Source: JBFKAV01 sp041621405
GTDB taxonomy: Bacteria > Pseudomonadota > Alphaproteobacteria > Rhodobacterales > Rhodobacteraceae
Direction of reading: 5' to 3'
DNA length: 59,591 bases
NCBI GenBank assembly: GCA_041621405.1
Contig: JBFKAV010000005.1
Coordinates: 1-59,591 of the forward strand
The notes below the pieces were generated by a model. It had not been told where the DNA came from. It worked only from the letters and a program-made list of their open reading frames with translations, and made no database searches. How positions within the stretch are numbered: position 1 is the first letter of the stretch; every line of letters starts with the position of its first letter. Positions 27,713 through 36,527 of this stretch are shown here, one piece after another. Both the position numbers and the translations under genes were made by a program.

Positions 27713-28846
27713 ATGATCGAGCCGAGATCCGAAGCCGAACTGGCCGAGGCCGTGGCCGCGGCGAAAGGGCCGCTTCGGGTTCGGGGCGGCGGGACGCGAG
27801 CCGTCGGGCGCCCGGTGGCGGGGGAGGTGCTCTCGACCGCCGGGCTGACCGGGATCGAGCTCTACGAGCCCGGCGCGCTTACTGTTGTGGCGAAGGCGGG
27901 AACGCCGCTCTCCGAGGTCGAAGCGGCGCTTTCGGCCGAGAACCAGCGGCTGCCGTTCGAGCCGATGGACCATCGCGGGCTTCTCGGCACTATGGGCGAA
28001 CCGACAATCGGCGGCGTGGTGGCGGCCAACGTCTCGGGGCCGCGCAGGATCCAGGCCGGTGCGGCCCGCGATTCGCTCATCGGCGTGCGCTTCGTCGATG
28101 GCACCGGCGCAGTGGTGAAGAACGGCGGGCGGGTGATGAAGAACGTCACAGGCTACGACCTCGTCAAGCTGATGGCCGGAAGCTGGGGCACGCTCGGGGT
28201 CCTCGCCGAGGTGTCGTTCAAGGTGCTCCCGGCCACGGCCGCCACGGCGGTGCTCCTGATCGAGGGGCTCTCGGACGCCGAGGCGATCGGCGCCCTCTCC
28301 GAGGCCCTGACCTCGCCCTACGAGGTCAGCGGCGCAGCGCACACGCCCGTCGGGCTCGACGGCCAGCCGGTGACGATGATCCGCCTCGAGGGCTTCGAGA
28401 GCTCGGTCGCCTACCGTGCGGAGGCGCTGAAGAAGCGCCTTGCGCACTTGGGCGAGATCACCGTCGAGACCCGGCCCGAGCGCACCGCGGCCGGGTGGAA
28501 ATGGGTGCGCGACTTGGAGGGGTTCCACGGGGCGCCCGGCGACGTCTGGCGCTTCTCGGTGAAGCCCTCGGACGGCCCGGCGCTCGGAGCGCGGCTCGGC
28601 GCCGAGCGGCTGCTCTACGACTGGGGCGGGGGCCTGGTCTGGGCACTCTGTCCCGAAGGCACCGACCTCCGCGGCCGGATGGGCGACATCCCGGGCCACG
28701 CCACTCTCGTTCGCGCCTCGGAGGAAACCCGCGCCCGGATCGCGCCGTTCCACCCCGAGCCCGCGCCGCTCGCGGCGCTGTCGGCGGGGCTGCGCGCCAG
28801 GTTCGACCCGCGCGGCATCCTGAACTCCGGGCTGATGGAGGCCTAG
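27713..28846 (+). CDS. glcE: glycolate oxidase FAD-binding subunit
   Basis: Second FAD-binding subunit, about 377 aa, shorter than GlcD and lacking its full C-terminal domain, as usual for GlcE. Visible features: PLRVRGGGTRAVGRP near residue 18, HRGLLGTMGEPTIGGVVAAN, and GTGAVVKNGGRVMKNVTGYD. The ATG before IEPRSEAEL has AAGGCGGGG upstream. It sits between glcD and a small membrane protein gene, with only one base between its stop and the next GTG. Confidence 0.95.
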   Translation: MIEPRSEAELAEAVAAAKGPLRVRGGGTRAVGRPVAGEVLSTAGLTGIELYEPGALTVVAKAGTPLSEVEAALSAENQRLPFEPMDHRGLLGTMGEPTIGGVVAANVSGPRRIQAGAARDSLIGVRFVDGTGAVVKNGGRVMKNVTGYDLVKLMAGSWGTLGVLAEVSFKVLPATAATAVLLIEGLSDAEAIGALSEALTSPYEVSGAAHTPVGLDGQPVTMIRLEGFESSVAYRAEALKKRLAHLGEITVETRPERTAAGWKWVRDLEGFHGAPGDVWRFSVKPSDGPALGARLGAERLLYDWGGGLVWALCPEGTDLRGRMGDIPGHATLVRASEETRARIAPFHPEPAPLAALSAGLRARFDPRGILNSGLMEA

Positions 28847-28847
28847 C

Positions 28848-29159
28848 GTGGGCGCGTTGCTCCTGATCGTTCCGGTGGGCATCTTCCTCTCGCTTGCCTT
28901 CCTGCCGAAGGGCAGGCAGGCGCTCGCGGGAATTGCCATCGCCTTCGTGGCCGCGCAGCTTCTGTGGCGGATCAACGTGCCCGAAGGCGGCGGCGGGCCG
29001 CTCGGCACGCTCTTCACGCTCGCGCAGATCGCGATGGTCCTGGCGGCCGTGGCGCAGGGGATCAGGATCTTCCTGCCACCCGACGCCCCGCGCTGGGCCT
29101 ATCCCGCCATCGTCGCCGCGGGGTTAACGGTGGGTGCGATCATGATCTCGGGAGCCTGA
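28848..29159 (+). CDS. small membrane protein in the glc operon
   Basis: Protein of 103 aa with about three to four hydrophobic segments: LLIVPVGIFLSLAFL, ALAGIAIAFVAAQLLW, LFTLAQIAMVLAAVAQ and a C-terminal YPAIVAAGLTVGAIM. No named family recognised. It starts with GTG directly after the glcE stop and ends one base before glcF, so it is translationally embedded in the operon. It could anchor the peripheral GlcDEF complex to the membrane or aid quinone access; that is inference only. Confidence 0.75.
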   Translation: MGALLLIVPVGIFLSLAFLPKGRQALAGIAIAFVAAQLLWRINVPEGGGGPLGTLFTLAQIAMVLAAVAQGIRIFLPPDAPRWAYPAIVAAGLTVGAIMISGA

Positions 29160-29160
29160 C

Positions 29161-30456
<1,296 letters not shown>

Positions 30457-30509
30457 TGCTGCCGCAGGCGCGCGCTAGTCTCGCGGGGCCTGGAGATGAG
30501 GAGAAGGTC

Positions 30510-31322
30510 ATGGGTCGGATGACGCGGCTGGCCGGAGCGGCCATGCTGTCGCTGATGCTCGCCCCGCCGGCCGCCGCGGAGGGGCCACTTCGCGCGCTCG
30601 CCACCGGCGACGACGGCAAGGGCTGGGAAGCGGTCGGGCGGATCAACATCGGCGGCAAAGGCTACTGCACCGGCACGCTGATCGCGCCCAACCTGGTGCT
30701 CACCGCGGCGCATTGCCTCTATCACCCGACCACCGCCGCGCTCATTCCCGTGGCGGACCTGGAGTTCGCCGCCGGCTGGCGCAACGGCCGCGCCGAGGCA
30801 TTCCGCCGGGTGCGCCGCGCCGCGGTCCACCCCGATTACTTCTTCGAAGGCCGCGACAAGGTGGACCGGGTTTCCCTGGACATCGCGCTTCTGGAGCTGG
30901 ACCACCCGATCCGCAGCACCGAGATTCGGCCCTTCGTCACGGCTGCCCGCCCGCCGATGGGCGCCGAGGTCGGCGTCGTCTCCTATGCCACGGGTCGTGA
31001 CGAGGTGCCCGTGCTCGAGGAAGTCTGCGACGTTCTGGCGCGACAGGCCCGGGTGCTGATGGTCTCCTGCAACGTCGACTTCGGCGCCTCCGGGGCGCCG
31101 ATCTTTACCATGGAGGACGGCGAGCCGCGGGTGGTTTCGGTCGTCTCGGCCAAGGCGGAGGCCGACGGCGAGCCGGTGGCGCTGGCCGCCGAGCTCGGGG
31201 CGACGCTCGAGATCGTGCGCGCCCAGCTTTCCGCCTCGGACGGCGTCTTCTTCCGCGCCGGGCGCGTGGGCGTCGGTGCCGGGGCGACGACATCGGGCGG
31301 GGCCAAGTTCTTGCGTCCCTGA
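30510..31322 (+). CDS. secreted trypsin-like serine protease
   Basis: Protein of about 270 aa with a signal peptide (TRLAGAAMLSLMLAPPAAA) and a chymotrypsin-fold domain. The triad is visible: His in LTAAHCLYH, Asp in SLDIALLEL and Ser in FGASGAPIF. The nucleophile motif is GASGAP rather than the common GDSGGP, which may affect the oxyanion hole. The start ATG at 30510 follows GAGGAGAAGG; an earlier ATG at 30456 lacks a ribosome site. Probably periplasmic; substrate unknown. Confidence 0.85.
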   Translation: MGRMTRLAGAAMLSLMLAPPAAAEGPLRALATGDDGKGWEAVGRINIGGKGYCTGTLIAPNLVLTAAHCLYHPTTAALIPVADLEFAAGWRNGRAEAFRRVRRAAVHPDYFFEGRDKVDRVSLDIALLELDHPIRSTEIRPFVTAARPPMGAEVGVVSYATGRDEVPVLEEVCDVLARQARVLMVSCNVDFGASGAPIFTMEDGEPRVVSVVSAKAEADGEPVALAAELGATLEIVRAQLSASDGVFFRAGRVGVGAGATTSGGAKFLRP

Positions 31323-31326
31323 GGGG

Positions 31327-31354
31327 TTGAAAGGCCGCAGCGGGGTTCCTACCT
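31327..31354 (+). promoter_or_regulatory. possible heat-shock (RpoH) promoter of hsp20
   Basis: TTGAAA at 31327-31332 and CCTACCT at 31348-31354, separated by 15 bases, resemble the -35 (CTTGAAA) and -10 (CCCATnT-like) of sigma-32 promoters. It lies 100 bp upstream of a small heat-shock gene. The match to the -10 is partial. Confidence 0.3.
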
Positions 31355-31453
31355 CGATTGCGTCCGGGTGCCCGATGAGGGGCCCGGGCGAAGCCGCCCG
31401 TCCGATCTCGGAGGGCACAACACGACTGTATCGCTCAACGGAGGATGCAACCG

Positions 31454-31909
31454 ATGCGCACCTATGACCTTTCGCCGCTCTATCGCGCCACCGTCGGCTT
31501 CGACCGGATGGCCGACCTGATGGACCGCCTGCTCGCGGCCGACGTCGCCGACAACGGCTATCCCCCCTACAACATTGAGAAGACCGCCGATGACGCCTAC
31601 CGGATTTCGGTCGCCGTCGCCGGCTTCACCGATGACGAACTTTCCGTCGAGGTGAAGGAGGGCGCGCTGCTCGTCTCGGCCCGCAAGGCCAAGGACGAGG
31701 ACAAGCGCACCTACCTGCACCGCGGCATCGCCACCCGCGCCTTCGAGCGCCGCTTCCACCTGGCCGAGCACATCAAGGTGACCGGCGCCGCCCACGAGAA
31801 CGGGATGCTGCACATCGAGCTCGTGCGCGAGGTGCCCGAGGCGCTGAAGCCGCGCCGGATCGAGATCGCCAAGGGCGACACGGTCGAGGCGAAGGCCGTC
31901 GAGGCGTAA
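31454..31909 (+). CDS. small heat-shock protein Hsp20 (IbpA-like)
   Basis: ATP-independent chaperone of 151 aa holding unfolding proteins. Opens RTYDLSPLYRATVGFDRM, the class A (IbpA-type) N-terminus; the alpha-crystallin domain runs from about residue 35 (YPPYNIEKTADDAYRISVAV) to 130, with the conserved GMLHIEL. The C-terminal RRIEIAK resembles the IxI motif. I start at the second ATG, which has GGAGG at 9-nt spacing; the first ATG overlaps that site. A strong terminator follows. Confidence 0.95.
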   Translation: MRTYDLSPLYRATVGFDRMADLMDRLLAADVADNGYPPYNIEKTADDAYRISVAVAGFTDDELSVEVKEGALLVSARKAKDEDKRTYLHRGIATRAFERRFHLAEHIKVTGAAHENGMLHIELVREVPEALKPRRIEIAKGDTVEAKAVEA

Positions 31910-31929
31910 GCCACTCAAATCCAGCCGAC

Positions 31930-31966
31930 GGCGGCGCGCGGAGTCCCCGCGCGCCGCCTTTCGTTT
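31930..31966 (+). terminator. rho-independent terminator of hsp20
   Basis: Perfect 12-bp stem GGCGGCGCGCGG (31930-31941) / CCGCGCGCCGCC (31947-31958) with a 5-nt loop, directly followed by TTTCGTTT. It starts 21 bp after the hsp20 stop. Confidence 0.87.
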
Positions 31967-32039
31967 CGCGTTGACGCGCCGCAGCGGCTACGCCGGACCG
32001 ACCGTCGCCAGCGCGACATTGGCCGTCTAGTCTCGTCAG

Positions 32040-33224
32040 ATGTCGTTTGCGCCGGACACCGACATAGTCGCGACGATCGCCGGAGGCCGCGATCCTGCGC
32101 TTGGTCGCGTCTCCGTCGACCGCCTGCAGAGGTCCCTGCGCGAGCTTCGCGCGCTTGATGGCTGCGGCGAGGTCGATCGCTACCTGCTGACCGCAATGCG
32201 CCTCTTTGCGCTGGCGGGCAACGGGCACACGCGGCTCATTCCCAATGCCGCGATCCAGGTGCTGCCGCTCAGGTTCGTGGCGCTTGGCGCGGACGTTTTC
32301 CTCGGCGACGGTACGGACGCGGTGTCCGACCACGTCGACGCGCGCCTCGTCGCGGTCAACGGGCTGACAGTGGACGAGCTGCTTTCGCGGGCATCACCTT
32401 TTCTGGCGGGCACGCCTGCCAGGCAGCGAGCCGTCGGCGCAATCCTGTTCGCCTGGCCCGAGGCTCTGCGCGAGCTTGGCGTTCCGCCGCGTGACGGACG
32501 CGTCGTCTACGCCGTCGAGCACGCCGCGGGAGACACGCGCTCCTTCGCAGTCCCTGTCGCCACCCGTGTGCCCGCATCGAAACACTATCCGATGCGGGAG
32601 CACGGTGCGCCACGGCACCCGCGTCCGCCAGGGCCTTGGGCCGAAGCCGTTTCGGTCGGCCCGAATGTAGGCTGCATTCGGTTGCCGGACTTCTTCTGCG
32701 AACAGGACGCGGAGATCGAGGCAAACCTGGAGCGCGCGGCGCGGAACATCCTGTCCGAACCCGGGCAGAACCTAGTGTTCGATGTTCGCGGAAACCCCGG
32801 CGGCGACTTCCTCAGGACGCTGGGCTTGGTTACCGCGCTGGTCGACGGTTGGCGCGGAGAGCGCTTCGCGATCCTGGTGGACAAGTTCACGTTCTCGGCC
32901 GCGATCGCTTTCGTGGCAATCCTGACGCAGAGGTTAGGTCGGCCCTTTCGGATCATCGGCGAGGCGATGGGCGACGACACCCGCTTCCACGCCGAGGGCG
33001 GAATCGAACCGCTTCCGGGAAGCGGCGCCGTCGTCCGATACTCCACGGCCTGGCACGATTGGGAAACCGGCCGCCCCGATCGCTCGACACCGGCCGAGAT
33101 CGCCAGGCATCTCGTCCCGGCCGGTCGGCTGCTTCCGCACATCGCGGTTTCTCTGACAACGGCAGACATCGCGAGCGGCAGGGACCCGCAGATGGAAGCG
33201 GCGCTCTACTATCTCTCCGCTTGA
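32040..33224 (+). CDS. S41-family peptidase-like protein
   Basis: Protein of 394 aa resembling C-terminal processing peptidases/tricorn-like proteases. NGHTRLIP lies at 61-68, the hallmark NLVFDVRGNPGGD at 244-256, and the nucleophile region LVDKFTFSAA puts a candidate Ser at 286. The lysine of the classic Ser-Lys dyad is absent: where TxGKG is expected the sequence reads AMGDD (309-313). It may use a tricorn-like tetrad or be inactive. No signal peptide is seen. Codon use is a little less GC-extreme than its neighbours. It faces the VWA gene across a strong hairpin. Confidence 0.72.
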   Translation: MSFAPDTDIVATIAGGRDPALGRVSVDRLQRSLRELRALDGCGEVDRYLLTAMRLFALAGNGHTRLIPNAAIQVLPLRFVALGADVFLGDGTDAVSDHVDARLVAVNGLTVDELLSRASPFLAGTPARQRAVGAILFAWPEALRELGVPPRDGRVVYAVEHAAGDTRSFAVPVATRVPASKHYPMREHGAPRHPRPPGPWAEAVSVGPNVGCIRLPDFFCEQDAEIEANLERAARNILSEPGQNLVFDVRGNPGGDFLRTLGLVTALVDGWRGERFAILVDKFTFSAAIAFVAILTQRLGRPFRIIGEAMGDDTRFHAEGGIEPLPGSGAVVRYSTAWHDWETGRPDRSTPAEIARHLVPAGRLLPHIAVSLTTADIASGRDPQMEAALYYLSA

Positions 33225-33229
33225 GCCGA

Positions 33230-33254
33230 GGCAGGCGCGGAGGCCGCGCCTGCC
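33230..33254. terminator. hairpin between convergent S41 and VWA genes
   Basis: Perfect 11-bp stem GGCAGGCGCGG (33230-33240) / CCGCGCCTGCC (33244-33254) with a 3-nt loop in a 41-bp convergent gap. No strong T run on either side, but position and stability suit a bidirectional terminator. Confidence 0.68.
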
Positions 33255-33265
33255 CCCGGTTCGCC

Positions 33266-35365
33266 TTAACGCGACAGACTCTGGGCGAGCCGCATCAGGC
33301 CCACCGCCTCGGCACGGTAGCCGAACGGGTCCTCGCCACGCGCCGAGGTGGCGAGCGCGATCGCCTCGTCCCAGCCCCAGTCGCCGAGGTAGGTGGCGCC
33401 GGTCAGAAGCTGGCCGAAGCCGGCGATCGCCGCGGCGAAGCGGGCCTCGCTGCCACCCTCGCCCGTGTCCAAGCCGATCGGCGTCTCGATCAGCCTCGAG
33501 GTGTCCTCGCCCGGCTCCTTGTAGCGCAGACGCAGGAAGCCGAACTCGCTCGCGGTGCCGGTGGCCTCGGGCGTGCCGTAGCGCAGCGGCTCGGTCATGA
33601 CTGCGTCTGAGCCGACGGGCGTGATCTCGTAGATCGCCGTCACCGAATGTCCTGCGCCGATCTCGCCGGCGTCCACCCGGTCGTTGTTGAAGTCCTCGCG
33701 GGCGAGCGCCCGGGTCTCGTAGCCGATGAGGCGATATTCGGCCACCGTGGCCGGGTTCCACTCGATCTGCACCTTGACGTCGTCGGCGATCGGGAAGAGG
33801 GCGCCCGAGAGCTCGTCGACCAGCACCTTCCGCGCCTCGTTCAGCGTGTCGATATAGGCCGCTGTGCCGTTGCCGTTCTGCGCGAGCGCCTGCATCGTCG
33901 CGTCGTCGAGGTTGCCGCGACCGAAGCCGAGAACCGAGAGGTAGGTGCCGGATTCGCGCTCGCGGGCGATGTAATCCTTCAATGCCTCGGGGTCGGAGAT
34001 GCCAACGTTGAAGTCGCCGTCGGTGGCCAGCACCACCCGGGTCAGCTCGCCGTCCTCTGCCATCCCGCGCGCCGTGGCATAGGCCTGGGCGAGGCCGGCC
34101 TGGCCGGCGGTGGAGCCGCCGGCCTCGAGCCGGGCAAGCGCACCGAGGATCGCGGCGCGGTCCGAGGCCGGGGTCGGCGCCAGCACCTGGCCTGCCGAGC
34201 CGGCATAGGTGACGATCGCCACCTCGTCCTCGGGGCGGAGCTCGGAGAGCATCAGCCGGAACGACTGCTTCAGAAGCGGCAGCTTGTTGGCGTCCTGCAT
34301 CGAGCCGGAGGTGTCGATCAGGAACACCAGGTTGAGCGGCGGGCGCTCCTCCTCAGCCTGCTTCCGGCCCTGCAGCGCCACCGTCACCAGCCGCGTGCCC
34401 GGATTCCAAGGGGTTTCCAGGACCGAAACATTGGTACGGAACGGCGCCTCATCGTCGCCGGGCGCGGGCCAGTCATAGGGGAAGTAGTTGATCATCTCCT
34501 CGATCCGCACGGCGCCCTGCGGCGGCAGGCTGCCGGCGTTCAGCGAGGAGCGGACCACCGCGTAGCTTGCGGTGTCGACGTCGATCGAGAAGGTCGAGAC
34601 CGGCGCTTCGGTCGTCACTTTCAGGGGGTTCGGCTCGGCGCCGGGATAGGCCTCGGTGTCGGGCTCCGGTGCGACCATCACGTCTTGCGCCGCGGGGGCG
34701 GGCGCAGCCAGGCCCCCGGAGATCGAGGGCGCTGTGCGGGCGGCGGATTGCTCCTCGTTCCTGGTGAAGGCCTCGTCGGCGGCCTCCGCCTCGGCCATCG
34801 GGGCGGGCTCGGGTGCGGATTGCGGCAGGGGCGCAGGCTGCGCCTCGAGCGTGCTCTCCAGCGCCAGGCGCTCGCCCGGGGCGACGGCGTCGGCCTCGGT
34901 CTGGCCGACATTCCCGCGGTAGTCTCCGACCGCCCCTTCGGCGTCGCTGCGCTCGCGGCCGCCGGCGAGGCCCGAGGTCCTGTCCTCTCCGGAAGGAGGT
35001 GCGGGGGCATCTGCGACCGTGGCCGGGGCCGGCGGCGCCGTCGTCGTCTCCTGTTCGAGGCGTGCCCCGGTGGGCAGGCGCAGGTTCGGGCCGATCACGG
35101 CGAGGCCGAGGGCGATCACGGCGACGCTGGCGGTGCCGGCCAGCGTGGCGCGGGTGGTGAGTCTCGAAATCATGGCGGTTGCTCCTGTCCAGAATCCCGC
35201 CCCTTTCCCTGGGCGGTCGGACATCGGACGCGCGGCCTCCGCCGATCCTTGGACGCGCTCGAACTCGGCCATGGCGCGGGCGAGCGCCTCGGCCTTGCGC
35301 GCCGTGTCGGGCGCGGGCTCGGCGGCCTTCAGCGCGGCCTTCAGCTTTTCCAGTTCGTCGCTCAT
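33266..35365 (-). CDS. membrane-anchored VWA/DUF3520 protein (YfbK-like)
   Basis: Protein of about 699 aa. N-terminal cytoplasmic segment with a predicted helix (residues 1-45), one membrane helix at 73-92, a long Pro/Ala/Glu-rich linker, the YfbK N-terminal motif STFSIDVDTASYAVVRSSL near 257, and a VWA domain with intact MIDAS DTSGS at 351-355. The C-terminal DUF3520 region ends GDWGWDEAIALATSARG. Start is the ATG overlapping the sigma factor stop by 4 bp (ATGA). Its position beside an ECF sigma gene, and its cytoplasmic head, make it a candidate regulator of that sigma factor. Confidence 0.88.
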   Translation of the reverse strand: MSDELEKLKAALKAAEPAPDTARKAEALARAMAEFERVQGSAEAARPMSDRPGKGAGFWTGATAMISRLTTRATLAGTASVAVIALGLAVIGPNLRLPTGARLEQETTTAPPAPATVADAPAPPSGEDRTSGLAGGRERSDAEGAVGDYRGNVGQTEADAVAPGERLALESTLEAQPAPLPQSAPEPAPMAEAEAADEAFTRNEEQSAARTAPSISGGLAAPAPAAQDVMVAPEPDTEAYPGAEPNPLKVTTEAPVSTFSIDVDTASYAVVRSSLNAGSLPPQGAVRIEEMINYFPYDWPAPGDDEAPFRTNVSVLETPWNPGTRLVTVALQGRKQAEEERPPLNLVFLIDTSGSMQDANKLPLLKQSFRLMLSELRPEDEVAIVTYAGSAGQVLAPTPASDRAAILGALARLEAGGSTAGQAGLAQAYATARGMAEDGELTRVVLATDGDFNVGISDPEALKDYIARERESGTYLSVLGFGRGNLDDATMQALAQNGNGTAAYIDTLNEARKVLVDELSGALFPIADDVKVQIEWNPATVAEYRLIGYETRALAREDFNNDRVDAGEIGAGHSVTAIYEITPVGSDAVMTEPLRYGTPEATGTASEFGFLRLRYKEPGEDTSRLIETPIGLDTGEGGSEARFAAAIAGFGQLLTGATYLGDWGWDEAIALATSARGEDPFGYRAEAVGLMRLAQSLSR

Positions 35366-35907
35366 TCGCCTTCCTCCGCCGCGGCCAGCGCCCGGAGGTG
35401 GCGCTTCACCTCCGACATCCGCCACGACACCGTGCCTTCCGAAAGGCCGAGGGCTTCCCCCGCCTCGCGGTGCGTCATCTCCTCGCCGAGGACCAGCGCC
35501 ACGGTGTCGCGCAGGTCCTCCGGCAACGCCGCCATCGCGCGGCCGAGCCAGTCGGCCGCTGCGGCGGCCTCGGCGGCCTCGGCGCGCCGGGCTTGCTCCC
35601 AGTCGCCCCAGCCGTCGGCGGCCTTCGCCCGCGTCGCCGCGCGGCGGCGGCGGTCGTGGGCGGCATTCACCACCACCCGGTGCAGCCAGGTCGAGAACCG
35701 CGCCTCGGCCCGGAACCCGGCGATCTTCGCCGACAGCCCAAGGCAGATGTCTTGCGCCAGGTCCTCGGCCTCGGCGACCGAGCCGAGGAGCCGCCAGCCG
35801 AGCCGCAGGATGCGGTCGTAGTGCCGATCGAGGAGCGCCGCGAAGGCTTCGCGGTCTCCCACGGCGGCCGCGCGGGCAAGGGCCTCGTCGGGTGTCTCCA
35901 TCCGCAT
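35362..35907 (-). CDS. ECF-family RNA polymerase sigma factor
   Basis: Alternative sigma factor of 181 aa with region 2 (FAALLDRHYDRILRLGWRLL, then AEAEDLAQDICLGL and FSTWLHRVVVNAAHDRRRR) and region 4 (ALPEDLRDTVALVLGEEMTH, then EAGEALGLSEGTVSWRMSEV), joined by an Ala/Glu-rich linker. It starts at the first of two ATGs; neither has a clear Shine-Dalgarno sequence. No typical anti-sigma (ZAS/ChrR) gene is adjacent; the partner gene encodes the VWA membrane protein. The target regulon is not visible. Confidence 0.93.
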   Translation of the reverse strand: MRMETPDEALARAAAVGDREAFAALLDRHYDRILRLGWRLLGSVAEAEDLAQDICLGLSAKIAGFRAEARFSTWLHRVVVNAAHDRRRRAATRAKAADGWGDWEQARRAEAAEAAAAADWLGRAMAALPEDLRDTVALVLGEEMTHREAGEALGLSEGTVSWRMSEVKRHLRALAAAEEGE

Positions 35908-36011
35908 CTCAGAGGCTAGGACGCGGCCCGGGGGCCGATCCTTGGGGCAAGGGGTGACATATGACCGCGACCCAGATCAGAGGCTGGCCAGTCCGTCGCG
36001 CCATGCGATGA

Positions 36012-36094
36012 GGATCGCGTCCGGCCCGCGGAGTGGGCGCATCGCGCCCGCCCCGGGGGGCGGGTCGGACGCGATCCGGGGCTGACGCCCCGGA
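36012..36094. repeat. large imperfect palindrome with nested hairpins
   Basis: GGATCGCGTCCG (36012-36023) pairs perfectly with CGGACGCGATCC (36066-36077); the stem extends inward by a G-T pair and five more pairs. Inside lies a second hairpin GGGCGC (36035-36040) / GCGCCC (36044-36049). Next to it is an 8-bp hairpin TCCGGGGC (36075-36082) / GCCCCGGA (36087-36094). No convincing gene is in this 229-bp gap. It looks like a mobile palindromic (REP-like) element of this genus; copies elsewhere in the genome cannot be checked here. Confidence 0.6.
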
Positions 36095-36136
36095 AAAGCA
36101 TCTGTGCCGGGTGCGCGTGTGATGCTCCACCCCGCC

Positions 36137-36517
36137 TCAGAGCGGCTGCAGCATCCGGCCGAGCGGCCGCCCGGCCATGATGTGCACGTGGAAATGCGGC
36201 ACTTCCTGCACCCCGTCGCGGCCGGCGTTCGAGATCGTGCGGTAGCCGCCGCCGCCCTCGCCGGGCTGCAGCCCCAGCCGGCGGCAGACCTCGCCCAGCG
36301 TGCGCGTGAAATCGACGATCTCGGCCTCGCTCGCTTCCAGCGCGAAATGGTCGGCGGTCACGTAGCTCCCCTTCGGGATCACCAGCACGTGGTGCGGCGC
36401 CTGCGGCTGGATGTCCTCGAAGGCCAGCGAGTGCTCGGTCTCAATCAGCGTCTTGTTCGGGATCTCGCCGCGCAGGATCTTCGCGAAGACGTTGCCGTCG
36501 TCGTAGGCATAGGGCAT
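36137..36517 (-). CDS. HIT family hydrolase
   Basis: Histidine-triad nucleotide-binding protein of 126 aa, expected to hydrolyse AMP conjugates such as adenosine phosphoramidates. Opens DDGNVFAKILRGEIPNK as in HinT proteins; the catalytic triad is HFHVH at 108-112. Full length. It lies 10 bp downstream of the glycosyltransferase gene and is probably co-transcribed with it. Confidence 0.95.
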   Translation of the reverse strand: MPYAYDDGNVFAKILRGEIPNKTLIETEHSLAFEDIQPQAPHHVLVIPKGSYVTADHFALEASEAEIVDFTRTLGEVCRRLGLQPGEGGGGYRTISNAGRDGVQEVPHFHVHIMAGRPLGRMLQPL

Positions 36518-36527
36518 CGGGCACTCC

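Noticed and set aside
35909..36130. Small open frames in the gap before the ECF sigma gene
   Set aside because: They only translate the palindromic element; no ribosome site and no plausible protein composition.
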